Shown: piece by piece, positions 35,852 to 46,309 of the stretch
Layout of the letters: the number at the start of each line of letters is the position of its first letter
How positions within the stretch are numbered: the first letter of the stretch is position 1
From: Alkalihalobacterium sp048323755
Lineage (GTDB): Bacteria > Bacillota > Bacilli > Bacillales > Bacillaceae_F
Assembly: GCF_048323755.1 (NCBI RefSeq)
Contig: NZ_JBLWFS010000001.1
Span: 372,001 to 436,000, forward strand
Length of the DNA stretch: 64,000 nt
Reading direction: 5' to 3'
The notes under the pieces: model-generated
Database searches by the model: none
What the model was told of the DNA's origin: nothing
Seen by the model: only the letters and a program-made list of their open reading frames with translations
Translations under genes and position numbers: made by a program

Positions 35852-36003
35852 GTAGTCATTGGAAATCGAACGAAATCGTTTTTATATATAGTAAAAAAAA
35901 ATGAGCATTGTACAAAAAATAGTCTACGAAAAGCGATCGGTGTCGCCACCCAAAAGAATATTGGGCAGAGCGCACTTTTGTGAATAGAAGGAGGAGCCAG
36001 GCG

Positions 36004-37983
36004 ATGGAGCACAGTTTTGAGTTAGTCTCTCAATATCAACCACAAGGAGATCAACCAGCAGCGATCAAAGAACTTGTAAAAGGCGTTGAAGAAGGAAAGG
36101 TTCATCAGACGCTATTAGGAGCAACAGGGACAGGGAAAACATTTACGATCTCCAACTTAATTAAAGAAGTCAATAAACCGACATTAGTTATTGCCCATAA
36201 TAAAACGTTAGCGGGTCAGCTGTACAGTGAGTTTAAAGAGTTTTTCCCGAACAATGCGGTTGAGTATTTCGTAAGTTACTATGACTACTATCAGCCAGAG
36301 GCATATGTTCCTCAATCTGACACGTTTATAGAAAAGGATGCCAGCATTAATGATGAAATCGATAAACTGCGCCACTCTGCGACAAGTTCACTTTTTGAGC
36401 GTAAAGATGTCATTATTATTGCGAGTGTTTCGTGTATTTATGGTTTAGGTTCTCCTGAAGAATACCGTGACCTTGTCGTTTCACTCCGAACGGGTATGGA
36501 GAAGGAACGTAACGAGCTTTTACGAGATCTAGTCGACATTCAATATGACCGCAATGATATTAACTTTACACGTGGTACGTTTCGTGTTCGCGGCGATGTC
36601 GTCGAAATCTTTCCGGCTTCTCGTGACGAGCAGTGTATTCGTGTGGAGTTTTTTGGAGATGAAATTGAACGAATTACAGAAGTCGATGCGTTGACAGGTG
36701 AAATAAAAGGTGAGCGAAATCATGTGGCAATTTTCCCAGCTTCCCACTTCGTTACACGTGAAGAAAAATTAAACCGTGCGATTGTAAACATTGAAGCAGA
36801 ACTTGAAGAACGGTTGAAAGAACTGAACGAGAACGGAAAATTACTTGAAGCTCAGCGTCTAGAACAGCGCACTAAATATGACTTGGAAATGATGCGAGAA
36901 ATGGGCTTTTGTTCAGGGATTGAAAATTATTCAAGACATTTAACGTTACGAAAAGAAGGCGAGACCCCATACACTTTACTGGACTTTTTTCCAGAGGATT
37001 ATTTAATTGTAGTCGATGAGTCGCATGTAACGTTACCGCAGATCCGTGGCATGTATAACGGGGACCGTGCGCGAAAGCAAGTACTCGTTGACCATGGCTT
37101 TAGATTACCATCTGCCCTTGACAACCGCCCTCTTCAATTTGAGGAATTCGAAGGAAAGACAAACCAAATTGTGTACGTTTCAGCAACACCAGGGCCGTAT
37201 GAACTAGAAAAAACACCACAAGTCGTCGAACAAATTATACGTCCAACCGGCTTGCTTGATCCTACACTCGAAGTCCGTCCAATCGAGGGTCAAATTGATG
37301 ACTTAATCGGTGAAATTAATGAACGGGCAGCTCGGAAAGAACGAGTACTTGTTACGACATTAACGAAGAAAATGTCTGAGGACTTAACCGATTATTTAAA
37401 AGAAATCGGAATCCGTGTGCAGTACATGCATTCCGAAGTGAAGACGTTAGAGCGGCTCGAAATTGTCCGTCAACTTCGAATAGGTACGTACGATGTGCTT
37501 GTCGGGATTAACCTGCTAAGGGAAGGTCTTGATATTCCTGAAGTCTCATTAGTGACGATTTTGGATGCAGATAAAGAAGGATTTCTACGTGCCGAGCGAT
37601 CTCTTATTCAAATGATTGGCCGTGCTGCACGTAATGCAAATGGTCATGTCATCATGTATGCCGATAAAATGACGAAGTCGATGAAGATTGCTATTGATGA
37701 GACGAACCGCCGCCGCCAAATTCAAGAAGAATACAATGAAAAACATGGCATAACGCCAATGACGATACAAAAGAAAATTCCTGACGTTATTCAAGCCACG
37801 TACGCGGCAGAAGCAGATGCAACGTATACGGCTGTAGTACCAACGGGTAAGATGAGCAAAAAAGATCGGCACGCGATGATCGAACGAATGGAAAAAGAAA
37901 TGAAAGAAGCAGCGAAAGACTTAAACTTCGAACGTGCAGCAGAGTTGCGTGATTTAATTTTAGAGCTAAAAGCGGAAGGATGA
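36004..37983 (+). CDS. uvrB: Excinuclease ABC subunit B
   Basis: A 659-residue DNA-damage verification helicase of nucleotide excision repair. Visible are Walker A LGATGTGKT (~39-47), the beta-hairpin YYDYYQPEAYVP (~92-103), the helicase motif QMIGRAARN and the C-terminal UVR domain (~620-655, MKEAAKDLNFERAAELRDL) that contacts UvrC. ATG 36004 was chosen because AGAAGGAGG lies nine bases upstream; GTG 35980 would include the ribosome site. uvrA follows seven bases after the stop. Confidence 0.97.
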   Translation: MEHSFELVSQYQPQGDQPAAIKELVKGVEEGKVHQTLLGATGTGKTFTISNLIKEVNKPTLVIAHNKTLAGQLYSEFKEFFPNNAVEYFVSYYDYYQPEAYVPQSDTFIEKDASINDEIDKLRHSATSSLFERKDVIIIASVSCIYGLGSPEEYRDLVVSLRTGMEKERNELLRDLVDIQYDRNDINFTRGTFRVRGDVVEIFPASRDEQCIRVEFFGDEIERITEVDALTGEIKGERNHVAIFPASHFVTREEKLNRAIVNIEAELEERLKELNENGKLLEAQRLEQRTKYDLEMMREMGFCSGIENYSRHLTLRKEGETPYTLLDFFPEDYLIVVDESHVTLPQIRGMYNGDRARKQVLVDHGFRLPSALDNRPLQFEEFEGKTNQIVYVSATPGPYELEKTPQVVEQIIRPTGLLDPTLEVRPIEGQIDDLIGEINERAARKERVLVTTLTKKMSEDLTDYLKEIGIRVQYMHSEVKTLERLEIVRQLRIGTYDVLVGINLLREGLDIPEVSLVTILDADKEGFLRAERSLIQMIGRAARNANGHVIMYADKMTKSMKIAIDETNRRRQIQEEYNEKHGITPMTIQKKIPDVIQATYAAEADATYTAVVPTGKMSKKDRHAMIERMEKEMKEAAKDLNFERAAELRDLILELKAEG

Positions 37984-37990
37984 AGGTAAG

Positions 37991-40864
37991 ATGGCACTCG
38001 AAAATATCATCGTTAAAGGAGCACGTTCCCACAATTTAAAAAATATTGATGTAACGATACCGAGAAACAAATTAGTCGTATTAACAGGCCTTTCAGGATC
38101 GGGAAAGTCATCGCTCGCGTTTGATACGATTTATGCAGAAGGTCAACGTCGCTATGTCGAGTCGTTGTCCGCGTATGCCCGTCAATTCCTTGGACAAATG
38201 GACAAGCCCGATGTCGATGCAATTGAAGGGTTATCACCTGCAATTTCGATTGATCAGAAGACGACGAGTCGGAACCCGCGTTCCACAGTCGGTACGGTTA
38301 CGGAGATCTATGATTATTTACGTCTTCTTTTTGCACGAATTGGCCGTCCGATTTGTCCGAAGCACGGCGTTGAAATTAGTTCACAAACAGTGCAACAAAT
38401 GGTTGACCGCATTATGCAGTACCCAGAACGTACGAAGATGCAAATCCTCGCCCCGATCGTTTCTGGACGTAAAGGCGAGCACGTCAAAGTGTTAGAAGAT
38501 ATTAAGAAACAAGGGTTTGTCCGTATTCGTGTCGATGGGGAAATGCGTGAAGTCGCTGAAGACATTGAACTGGATAAAAATAAAAAGCATAGTATTGAAG
38601 TTGTTATTGACCGGATTGTCATGAAGGAAGGAATTGCAGCGCGTCTGACAGATTCAATTGAAACCGCTCTAGGACTGGGGGACGGGCGTGTTCTAGTCGA
38701 CGTGATGGGTGAAGAAGAACTTTTATTCAGTCAGCATCATGCGTGTCCGCAGTGTGGATTTTCCATTCCTGAGCTTGAGCCGCGGATGTTTTCTTTTAAT
38801 AGTCCATATGGTGCTTGTCCTACGTGTGATGGTTTAGGTACGAAGTTAGAAGTCGACTTAGATCTCGTCATTCCCGATCGTTCTAGATCATTAAATGAGC
38901 ATGCGATTGCTCCGTGGGAACCGACGAGCTCACAATATTACCCGCAGCTGTTGAAGTCAGTGTGTGATCATTACGGGATCGATATGGATCTCCCGGTGGA
39001 GCAAATTCCTGAATCGTTATTCAATAAAGTGTTATATGGAAGTGGTACGGAAAAAATCTATTTCCGCTATGAAAATGAGTTTGGACAAATTCGGGAAAAT
39101 GACATTTTATTTGAAGGGGTATTAAACAATATTGCCCGTCGTTATCACGAAACGTCATCTGATTATATTCGTGAACAAATGGAAGGCTATATGGCGCAAC
39201 ACCATTGCCCGAAATGCAAAGGTAATCGGCTTAAAAAAGAAAGTCTGTCCGTTTTAATCGGTGGAAAGCACATTGGTGAAGTGACGGCGTTGTCTGTTAA
39301 AGATGCGAAAGTACTTTTTGATAAGCTTGAACTGACAGATAAAGAACTTGCCATTGCCCGTCTCATTTTAAAGGAAATTAATGAGCGCCTCAAGTTCCTC
39401 ATTAATGTGGGTCTTGATTACTTGTCGCTGCAACGTGCAGCAGGGACGCTGTCTGGCGGAGAGGCGCAGCGGATTCGCTTAGCGACTCAAATTGGTTCGT
39501 CCTTGATGGGTGTTCTTTATATTCTCGATGAGCCGTCGATTGGCTTACACCAACGGGACAATGACCGCTTAATTGAAACGTTGAAGCATATGCGGAATTT
39601 AGGGAATACGTTAATTGTTGTAGAGCATGATGAAGATACGATGATGGCGGCAGACTACATTATTGATATTGGACCTGGTGCAGGAGTGCATGGTGGAATG
39701 ATCACGGCAAAAGGGACGCCTGAGGAAATTATGGAGGACCCGAATTCCTTAACTGGTGAATATTTATCCGGAAAGAAATTCATCCCGCTTCCAGCTGAGC
39801 GACGGAAATCGGATGGACGCAAGCTGACGATTAAAGCAGCGAATGAAAACAATCTACAAAAAGTAAATGTCGATATCCCGATCGGGGTGTTTGTCGCTGT
39901 AACGGGTGTTTCTGGTTCAGGAAAAAGTACACTTATTAATGAAATTTTATATAAATCGCTCGCACAAAAACTGCATAGAGCGAAAGACAAGCCAGGATCG
40001 CATAAAGAAATTACGGGTCTTGAGCATGTGGATAAAGTGATCGATATCGACCAGTCGCCAATCGGCCGTACGCCACGTTCGAATCCGGCTACGTATACAG
40101 GTGTATTTGATGATATTCGCGATGTCTTTGCCTTAACGAATGAAGCGAAAGTGCGTGGCTATAAAAAAGGCCGCTTTAGTTTTAACGTCAAAGGTGGGCG
40201 CTGTGAAGCGTGCCGCGGTGACGGGATTATTAAAATCGAAATGCACTTCTTACCGGATGTGTATGTGCCTTGTGAAGTTTGTCATGGCAAGCGATATAAC
40301 CGTGAAACGCTAGAGATTACGTATAAAGGAAAAACGATTGCAGATGTGCTGGAAATGACAGTTGAAGATGGCTTAGAATTCTTTGCCAACATCCCGAAAA
40401 TCAAGCGTAAAATTGAAACATTAGCCGATGTCGGTCTTGGTTACATGAGGTTAGGACAGCCGGCCACTACTTTATCAGGTGGAGAAGCGCAACGTGTCAA
40501 ACTCGCTTCTCAGTTACACAAACGCTCTACAGGAAAGACGATCTATATTTTAGATGAGCCAACAACAGGACTTCACGTTCACGACATTGACCGGTTATTA
40601 AATGTGTTGCAACGATTAGTCGATAACGGGGATACTGTTCTTGTCATTGAGCATAATCTAGATGTCATTAAGACGGTGGATTATATCATTGACCTAGGCC
40701 CAGAAGGTGGCGATAAAGGTGGTCAAATTGTGGGTACTGGAACACCAGAAGAGGTCTCCGCGGTAAAAGGTTCGTATACCGGATATTATTTAAAGCCGAT
40801 TTTGGAGCGAGACTTGCAGCGAATGGAAGATCGAGTCAAAGAAAAAGAACTTCTGAAAAAGTGA
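37991..40864 (+). CDS. uvrA: Excinuclease ABC subunit A
   Basis: A 957-residue damage-recognition ABC ATPase. Two ATPase halves each have Walker A (GLSGSGKSS ~34, GVSGSGKST ~637) and an LSGGEAQR signature. Zinc fingers are visible at ~251-280 (CPQCG...CPTC) and ~737-765 (CEACRGDG...CEVC). It forms an operon with uvrB and should share its SOS control. Length is normal for the family. The start follows AGGATGAAGG at the uvrB end. Confidence 0.97.
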   Translation: MALENIIVKGARSHNLKNIDVTIPRNKLVVLTGLSGSGKSSLAFDTIYAEGQRRYVESLSAYARQFLGQMDKPDVDAIEGLSPAISIDQKTTSRNPRSTVGTVTEIYDYLRLLFARIGRPICPKHGVEISSQTVQQMVDRIMQYPERTKMQILAPIVSGRKGEHVKVLEDIKKQGFVRIRVDGEMREVAEDIELDKNKKHSIEVVIDRIVMKEGIAARLTDSIETALGLGDGRVLVDVMGEEELLFSQHHACPQCGFSIPELEPRMFSFNSPYGACPTCDGLGTKLEVDLDLVIPDRSRSLNEHAIAPWEPTSSQYYPQLLKSVCDHYGIDMDLPVEQIPESLFNKVLYGSGTEKIYFRYENEFGQIRENDILFEGVLNNIARRYHETSSDYIREQMEGYMAQHHCPKCKGNRLKKESLSVLIGGKHIGEVTALSVKDAKVLFDKLELTDKELAIARLILKEINERLKFLINVGLDYLSLQRAAGTLSGGEAQRIRLATQIGSSLMGVLYILDEPSIGLHQRDNDRLIETLKHMRNLGNTLIVVEHDEDTMMAADYIIDIGPGAGVHGGMITAKGTPEEIMEDPNSLTGEYLSGKKFIPLPAERRKSDGRKLTIKAANENNLQKVNVDIPIGVFVAVTGVSGSGKSTLINEILYKSLAQKLHRAKDKPGSHKEITGLEHVDKVIDIDQSPIGRTPRSNPATYTGVFDDIRDVFALTNEAKVRGYKKGRFSFNVKGGRCEACRGDGIIKIEMHFLPDVYVPCEVCHGKRYNRETLEITYKGKTIADVLEMTVEDGLEFFANIPKIKRKIETLADVGLGYMRLGQPATTLSGGEAQRVKLASQLHKRSTGKTIYILDEPTTGLHVHDIDRLLNVLQRLVDNGDTVLVIEHNLDVIKTVDYIIDLGPEGGDKGGQIVGTGTPEEVSAVKGSYTGYYLKPILERDLQRMEDRVKEKELLKK

Positions 40865-41093
40865 TAACGAACAGTCGTGTTCGATAAAATAGTAGTAGTA
40901 GTCAGAGCGTGTGAAATGGATGTTCCATGCGCTCTGCGTATACAAAGTGAGTATACAGATTGAATATACTTAGGAAGACCGTATGCCTACTCGACGAATT
41001 CTACTATTTGATCTGTGTCAGGAATACGCATTTTATTAGAGCGTCTCAATATAAGTAGATTTTAAGAATATTTTTAGAGATCTTTAATTAATT

Positions 41094-41119
41094 TGTAACT
41101 TTTTTCTTCATAGGACGTA
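41094..41119 (+). promoter_or_regulatory. ECF-type promoter of the yvlBCD operon
   Basis: TGTAAC (41094-41099) and CGTA (41116-41119) separated by 16 bases, the same pattern as upstream of the SigM-like gene. The B. subtilis yvlABCD operon belongs to the sigma-W regulon. Confidence 0.68.
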
Positions 41120-41166
41120 TGTATTATTGAGTTGTGAAAAGATTTTCCATAGAGGAGAGGTTCTAA

Positions 41167-42276
41167 ATGGAAGAACGTAAAATGATCTTGAAAATGATTG
41201 AGGACGGAAAAATTACAGCAGAAGAAGGATTAAAGTTATTAAATGCGCTGCAGCAAGACGAACCAAAAGAAACGAAGGAACAAAAATCAGAGAAAAAGCA
41301 ACAAACCGCGTTATCTGAGCGGGTGGATTGGGATAGTAAACGACAATCCCGCCGTACGTATCGTCAAACGTCAGGAGCAAGCATTCTTACAGGCTTTATT
41401 GAAAATGCGGTTCAAAAGATTAAAGACTTAGATTTAGACTTTAATTTCGGTCCTTTTGTTGAAATTGAGCATATTTTTCACCATAAACATTTTACCGGCA
41501 AAGAGCTGGATATTTCACTAGAGAATGGTTCAGTTACATTAATTCCATGGGAAGAGCAAGACATTCGTGTCGAGTGTAAAGCGAAAGTCTATCGCGCTCG
41601 TGATGCCGAAGATGGAAGACAAACGTTTTTACAAGAAACGGTCTTTGAAGGAAGACAAGACCGAGTCAAGTTTTACTCTAAAGTAAAGACGATCAAAATT
41701 CAAACAACATGCTATATTCCAAGAGAGTACTACGATTCGATTAAAGTCTACACGTTTAATGGGCATATTAAAGGGGAAAACCTTCAAGGAGGCAAGGTGG
41801 AGACGAAAGTTGTTAACGGAAGCGTTCACCTCTCCGATGTAGAAAGTAAGAAGCTTTACGCCGAAACGGTGAATGGACCAGTGGACATTTCATCCATCCA
41901 TAATGAATGGTGCGAAGTGAAGACGATGAACGGTGCGATTACGTTGGAAGGTAAAAATATCGACGTCAGTGTCGAAACGGTCAATGGAGCGATTCACTAT
42001 CGACTTGATGAAGTCGCTGAGCCGTGTTACGCAGATTTAAAGGCAACGACAGGAAGTATCGATGTCTCGTTACCAGATGATCTCCGTGTAGAAGGAAAGC
42101 TCGAAACGAATGTTGGCGGGTTTACGTGTGATTTAAATGGGCTGGAGATTGTCGAAGAGAAAAAAGATTTCGTACAAAAGACACTGTCATTTATTGCAAA
42201 CAAAGAATGTTCTCCACGTTTTAAATTAGAAGCAGAAACCAATACAGGATCTATTCAAATTGAGCAACGCTCGTAA
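41167..42276 (+). CDS. yvlB: YvlB/LiaX-like envelope-stress protein (DUF4097)
   Basis: A 369-residue protein. The N-terminal ~30 residues (ILKMIEDGKITAEEGLKLLNAL) form a SHOCT-like helical hairpin. A linker leads to a C-terminal DUF4097 beta-helix (~115-365) with repeated strands such as VETVNGAIHYRLDE. LiaX, the enterococcal homologue, senses antimicrobial peptides such as daptomycin. The gene leads an operon with yvlC and yvlD; yvlA is absent. GAGGAGAGG precedes the start. An ECF promoter lies upstream. Confidence 0.88.
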   Translation: MEERKMILKMIEDGKITAEEGLKLLNALQQDEPKETKEQKSEKKQQTALSERVDWDSKRQSRRTYRQTSGASILTGFIENAVQKIKDLDLDFNFGPFVEIEHIFHHKHFTGKELDISLENGSVTLIPWEEQDIRVECKAKVYRARDAEDGRQTFLQETVFEGRQDRVKFYSKVKTIKIQTTCYIPREYYDSIKVYTFNGHIKGENLQGGKVETKVVNGSVHLSDVESKKLYAETVNGPVDISSIHNEWCEVKTMNGAITLEGKNIDVSVETVNGAIHYRLDEVAEPCYADLKATTGSIDVSLPDDLRVEGKLETNVGGFTCDLNGLEIVEEKKDFVQKTLSFIANKECSPRFKLEAETNTGSIQIEQRS

Positions 42277-42294
42277 AATGCGAGGTGAAGAAAC

Positions 42295-42498
42295 ATGCAA
42301 AAAAGATTATTTCGGACTGTTCATGATCGAAAGCTAGCTGGCGTTTGTGGCGGGCTAGCAACTTATTTTGGAATTGACCCGTCTCTTGTTCGCGTTTTAT
42401 TTATCATTCTTTTCTTCTTAACAGCAGGATTTCCTTTGCTGCTCGGTTATATAGCAGCGGCTTTCGTTATTCCAAACGAAGGAGATATTGTTGACTAA
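42295..42498 (+). CDS. yvlC: PspC-domain membrane protein YvlC
   Basis: A 67-residue PspC domain: KRLFRTVHDRKLAGVCGGLATYFGIDPSLVRV and one hydrophobic hairpin. In other bacteria PspC takes part in phage-shock-type membrane stress signalling. It overlaps yvlD by one base (TAATG) and follows yvlB by 18 bases, so the three are co-transcribed. Confidence 0.9.
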   Translation: MQKRLFRTVHDRKLAGVCGGLATYFGIDPSLVRVLFIILFFLTAGFPLLLGYIAAAFVIPNEGDIVD

Positions 42499-42854
42499 TG
42501 GGTTGGCTATTACACTTACTTGTCAATAGTATTACACTGATTATTGTTGCCCACTTTTTTGGACAGTTTCATATTACTGGCTTTGGAGCAGCTTTCTTTG
42601 CGAGTATCATTCTTTCGATCTTAAATTTTATTGTACGACCGATCCTCGTTATTCTGACGTTGCCTGTTACTGTCCTAACCTTAGGATTTTTCCTATTTGT
42701 GATCAATGCGATTACGTTAAAGTTGACAGCTGCTTTCATGGGGTCCTCGTTTGTAATTGACGGCTTCGGAATGGCCATTTTAGCAGCCATTATCATCACG
42801 ATCCTCAATACACTGATTCAAAAAATGCTTGTCGAACCATTGAAGAGATCATAG
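42498..42854 (+). CDS. yvlD: Phage holin family 4-like membrane protein YvlD
   Basis: A 118-residue protein with four hydrophobic helices, of the DUF360/holin-4 superfamily. Despite the name it is a chromosomal envelope-stress protein, not part of a prophage. Its ATG overlaps the yvlC stop, so translation is coupled. A strong terminator follows. Confidence 0.88.
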   Translation: MGWLLHLLVNSITLIIVAHFFGQFHITGFGAAFFASIILSILNFIVRPILVILTLPVTVLTLGFFLFVINAITLKLTAAFMGSSFVIDGFGMAILAAIIITILNTLIQKMLVEPLKRS

Positions 42855-42870
42855 CATGACATACTATATT

Positions 42871-42915
42871 AAAAAGCATTGAAACAATGACAACTCATTG
42901 TTCAGTGCTTTTTCG
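42871..42915 (+). terminator. Terminator of yvlBCD
   Basis: AAAAAGCATTGAAACAATGA pairs with TCATTGTTCAGTGCTTTTT with small mismatches; Ts follow. Confidence 0.85.
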
Positions 42916-43438
42916 TGTGCCAAGACACATTATAAAGGGAAAGGGGCTGATATTTATATTTAAAAGGAGGAAATATATAGAAGAGACAGTTAATCAAAGC
43001 GGCTGATTAGTGAATGAAAAGAGAACAATCATGGAAAGTTCATGCACTAAAGCGGGAGATTGAAATTGGTCTAAGACCCTACTTCCAACCAATAACCCCA
43101 CGTATACTCTCCCTCTATATGCAAACCCCTAAATACCGGTTACCATCTATCGTGCTTCTATGATAGCCAGTTTTCGCTTACAGGCATTTTTATTTACAAT
43201 ACAAAATTTTCCTTATAACATAGTGGTTGTGCAATGCGACCTACAGATCAATAGTTTTTTCTCATAGATTGTTGCTTCTTATTTTTGGAACATATCCATC
43301 CGAAAGCTTGCTTTTTAGCTATTTTTATATGCTATACTCCATCTTTCTATCTACATAGAATGCCTGACCTTTTTTCTTCCGTCCTTTTAAGGTTATAATG
43401 TGTAAGTAATGTTGATGTATAGGATGGAGGATAATCAG
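42916..43438. other. Intergenic region upstream of hprK
   Basis: No gene supported. A TATAAT at 43394-43399 and a TATACT at 43333-43338 (with TTGCTT at 19 bases) are possible hprK promoter elements. A pyrimidine-rich stretch lies near 43075-43135. Confidence 0.4.
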
Positions 43439-44374
43439 ATGGCAAAAGTTACTGCAAATGATTTGATAGAAAATTTCCAGTTAGAGCTTATTAGTGGAGA
43501 GGAAGGAATTTATCGGCCGATCGCAACGAGTGATATTTCCCGACCAGGTATTGAAATGGCTGGTTTTTTTACATATTACCCGGCAAACCGCCTTCAGTTG
43601 CTCGGTCGAACGGAGCTTTCGTTTTTTGAACAATTAAGTGATATTGATAAGAAAGAGCGGATGCTTAAGCTTTGCACATATGACACTCCAGGTATTATTA
43701 TTTCTAGAGGACTAGAAGTTCCAGCTGAGCTTGTTGCTGCTTCTGAAGAAAAAGGAGTGCCGATTTTAAGGTCACCAGTTACGACAACGCGTTTAAGTAG
43801 TAGGCTGACGAACTATTTAGAAAGCCGGCTAGCTCCGATGACCGCTATTCACGGTGTTCTAGTTGACATATATGGAATAGGTGTACTGATTATGGGAGCA
43901 AGTGGTGTCGGTAAAAGTGAAACGGCACTCGATTTAGTTCGCCGTGGTCATCGTCTCGTTGCCGATGACTCCGTGGAAATTCGTCAAGAACATGAGGATA
44001 CGTTAATTGGCCGTTCACCGGAATTAATTAAACATCTGCTTGAAATTCGCGGGTTAGGTATTATTAATGTGATGACTCTTTTTGGAGCTGGAGCCATTCG
44101 TCCGTTTAAACGAATTGCACTCGTTATTAATCTAGAGTTATGGGATCAAAAGAAAGCTTACGATCGCTTGGGCTTGGAAGAAGATACATTAAAAATTATT
44201 GATGTAGACGTACCGAAATTGACGGTTCCCGTTCGTCCTGGTCGTAACTTAGCGGTAATCATAGAGGTTGCAGCGATGAATTTCCGATTAAAACGTCTTG
44301 GTATTAATGCCGCCCAAGAATTTTCTGAGCGTTTAACGGATGTGATTGAAGAAGGAGATAGAGACGACTATTTA
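43439..44374 (+). CDS. hprK: HPr/Crh kinase/phosphorylase
   Basis: A ~312-residue bifunctional enzyme that phosphorylates Ser46 of HPr and Crh and can reverse this by phosphorolysis, controlling carbon catabolite repression. The Walker A GASGVGKSE (~152-160) and the signature LEIRGLGIINV are present. ATG 43439 was chosen because GGAGG lies eight bases upstream and MAKVTANDL matches the family start. The stop codon ends at 44377. lgt follows, as in B. subtilis. One substrate, Crh, is encoded at 61845. Confidence 0.95.
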
Positions 44375-44439
44375 TAGAGGTTGTAAAATTTTAAAAAACC
44401 TTATTAAGTCGAACTTAAATGAAGTATGAGGTGAAATTG

Positions 44440-45324
44440 ATGGAGGAAACGATTCAACCATTAAGTAGAATTGCGTTTGAATTAGGTCCGATCACGGTTT
44501 ATTGGTATGGGCTTTTGATTGGATTAGGGGTAGTGGTAGGTTATTTAATTGCAAATCGTGAGACGGAACAGCGTGGGCTGCCAAAAGATACGTTTGCTGA
44601 TCTATTAATTTGGGCATTACCAATTGCAATTATTTCTGCACGTATTTATTATGTCATTTTCCGCTGGGAGCATTACGTGGATAACCCGCTAAAGGCGTTT
44701 GCGATCTGGGAAGGTGGCTTAGCGATCCACGGTGGACTCATTGGTGGTGTTGCGACGGTTATTGTTTTTGCAAGAAGAAGAGGGTTATCCTTCTGGAAAA
44801 TTCTCGATATTGCTGCGCCGAGTATTATTATTGCACAAGCGATTGGGCGTTGGGGAAATTTTATGAACCAAGAAGTATACGGTGGTCCAGTATCACGTGA
44901 ATTTCTTGAAAGCTTAATGCTCCCGCAGTTTATTATTAATCAAATGTATATTAATGACCCCATCCATGGGTTAGGGTACTATCATCCAACCTTCTTATAC
45001 GAGTCAATCTGGAATATTTTAGGTTTTGCTCTATTATTATGGTTACGTCGTGTCAATTTAAAGCAAGGGGAAATTTTCCTAAGCTATGTCATTTGGTATT
45101 CGATCGGCCGGTTCTATATTGAAGGAATGCGTCTAGACAATTTAATGATTGGTGACACTCTTCGTACAGCGCAAATTGTTTCGATCGTCCTAATTGTCGG
45201 TGCTGTGATTCTATGGATTTATCGTCGAAAGACAGGGTTAGCTTCAAAGAATTATTTAGATGAAGAAGTGGCTGGAAAACCAACTGCTGGTCAAACGAAA
45301 GCAAAAAAGAAAAAGAAGAAGTAA
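44440..45324 (+). CDS. lgt: Prolipoprotein diacylglyceryl transferase
   Basis: A 294-residue integral membrane enzyme that moves diacylglycerol from phosphatidylglycerol to the lipobox cysteine of prolipoproteins. Seven membrane helices are expected. AIHGGLIGG and the signature AIGRWGNFMNQEVYGGPV are intact. A Lys-rich tail follows. ATG 44440 has AGGTG six bases upstream; ATG 44419 is in frame but lacks a site. Its substrates here include the lipoprotein at 7884 and CccB. Confidence 0.95.
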   Translation: MEETIQPLSRIAFELGPITVYWYGLLIGLGVVVGYLIANRETEQRGLPKDTFADLLIWALPIAIISARIYYVIFRWEHYVDNPLKAFAIWEGGLAIHGGLIGGVATVIVFARRRGLSFWKILDIAAPSIIIAQAIGRWGNFMNQEVYGGPVSREFLESLMLPQFIINQMYINDPIHGLGYYHPTFLYESIWNILGFALLLWLRRVNLKQGEIFLSYVIWYSIGRFYIEGMRLDNLMIGDTLRTAQIVSIVLIVGAVILWIYRRKTGLASKNYLDEEVAGKPTAGQTKAKKKKKK

Positions 45325-45349
45325 GGTCTTGTTCGGGGAGGAGCTCAAG

Positions 45350-46309
45350 GTGGGAATACTAAAACGGGGATTAATGGTAGGATTACAAACAACATGGACC
45401 TTAGGGAAAATCATCTTCCCTATTACACTGATCATTACAATTCTCGGCTATACCCCAGTCCTTGAGTGGCTGGCTCAATTGCTGGCACCTGTCATGGGAT
45501 GGATTGGCTTGCCTGGGGAAGCCGCTATTCCGTTAATTTTAGGGAATGTGCTGAATTTATATGCCGCGATCGGTGCGATTTTAACGATGGAGCTGTCGGT
45601 AAAGGAAGTCTTTATTTTAGCGGTTATGCTTTCTTTTTCTCACAATCTATTTGTGGAATCTGCGGTAGCGGCAAAGGTTGGTATTCGGATGTCTGTCGTA
45701 TTGGCGGTCCGATTAGGCTTAGCGTTCTTCTCAGCGTGGATCATTCATCTGTTTTGGCAGGGCGGAAGTGAAATCGCCCAATACGGCTTTGTTTCTTCAG
45801 GGAAAGAGACTGAAGTCTCAGGTTGGTTGGCAGTTGCGTGGAAAGGAATTGAAAGCGCGACACTCGGAATTGCACAATTGGCGCTTATCGTCATTCCACT
45901 GATGATTTTTATTCAAATTATGAAAGAATTAAACTGGTTGAAAGTATTCTCGAAATGGATGTCACCGTTTACGAAGATGCTCGGAATTCGTGAAAACACT
46001 TCAACGACGCTTGCCTCTGGCTTATTCTTTGGGTTAGCGTTGGGAGCAGGGGTTATGATCCAAGCAGTAAAAGAAGACGGAGTGAAAAAGAAAGATTTAT
46101 ATTTAGTATTTATTTTTCTCGTGGCTTGTCACGCTGTTATCGAAGACACTCTCATATTTATTCCATTGGGCATTCCCATTTGGCCGTTACTGATCATCCG
46201 GATTGTAACAGCGATCGTTTTAACGATGGTTATCGCCTTTATTTGGAACCGCTATGAGAAAAAACAAAAGCAGCAAGTAACAGGAAAGGAAGCTGTAAAT
46301 GAAAATTGA
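45350..46309 (+). CDS. yvoD: Nucleoside-recognition (Gate) domain membrane protein YvoD
   Basis: A 319-residue polytopic membrane protein with two nucleoside-recognition/Gate domains (ILGNVLNLYAAIGAILTMEL and LASGLFFGLALGAGVMIQAV). Position between lgt and ppaX matches YvoD of B. subtilis; substrate unknown. GTG 45350 was chosen because GGGGAGGAG lies just upstream; the longer frame from 45260 would lie within lgt. It overlaps ppaX by 11 bases. Confidence 0.85.
   Translation: MGILKRGLMVGLQTTWTLGKIIFPITLIITILGYTPVLEWLAQLLAPVMGWIGLPGEAAIPLILGNVLNLYAAIGAILTMELSVKEVFILAVMLSFSHNLFVESAVAAKVGIRMSVVLAVRLGLAFFSAWIIHLFWQGGSEIAQYGFVSSGKETEVSGWLAVAWKGIESATLGIAQLALIVIPLMIFIQIMKELNWLKVFSKWMSPFTKMLGIRENTSTTLASGLFFGLALGAGVMIQAVKEDGVKKKDLYLVFIFLVACHAVIEDTLIFIPLGIPIWPLLIIRIVTAIVLTMVIAFIWNRYEKKQKQQVTGKEAVNEN

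Noticed and set aside
38121..38495. 124-residue + strand open frame
   Set aside because: An alternative frame within uvrA with low-quality residue composition.
42498..42854. Holin-like protein as a sign of a prophage
   Set aside because: It is the yvlD gene in a conserved chromosomal operon; no phage genes or integrase are nearby.
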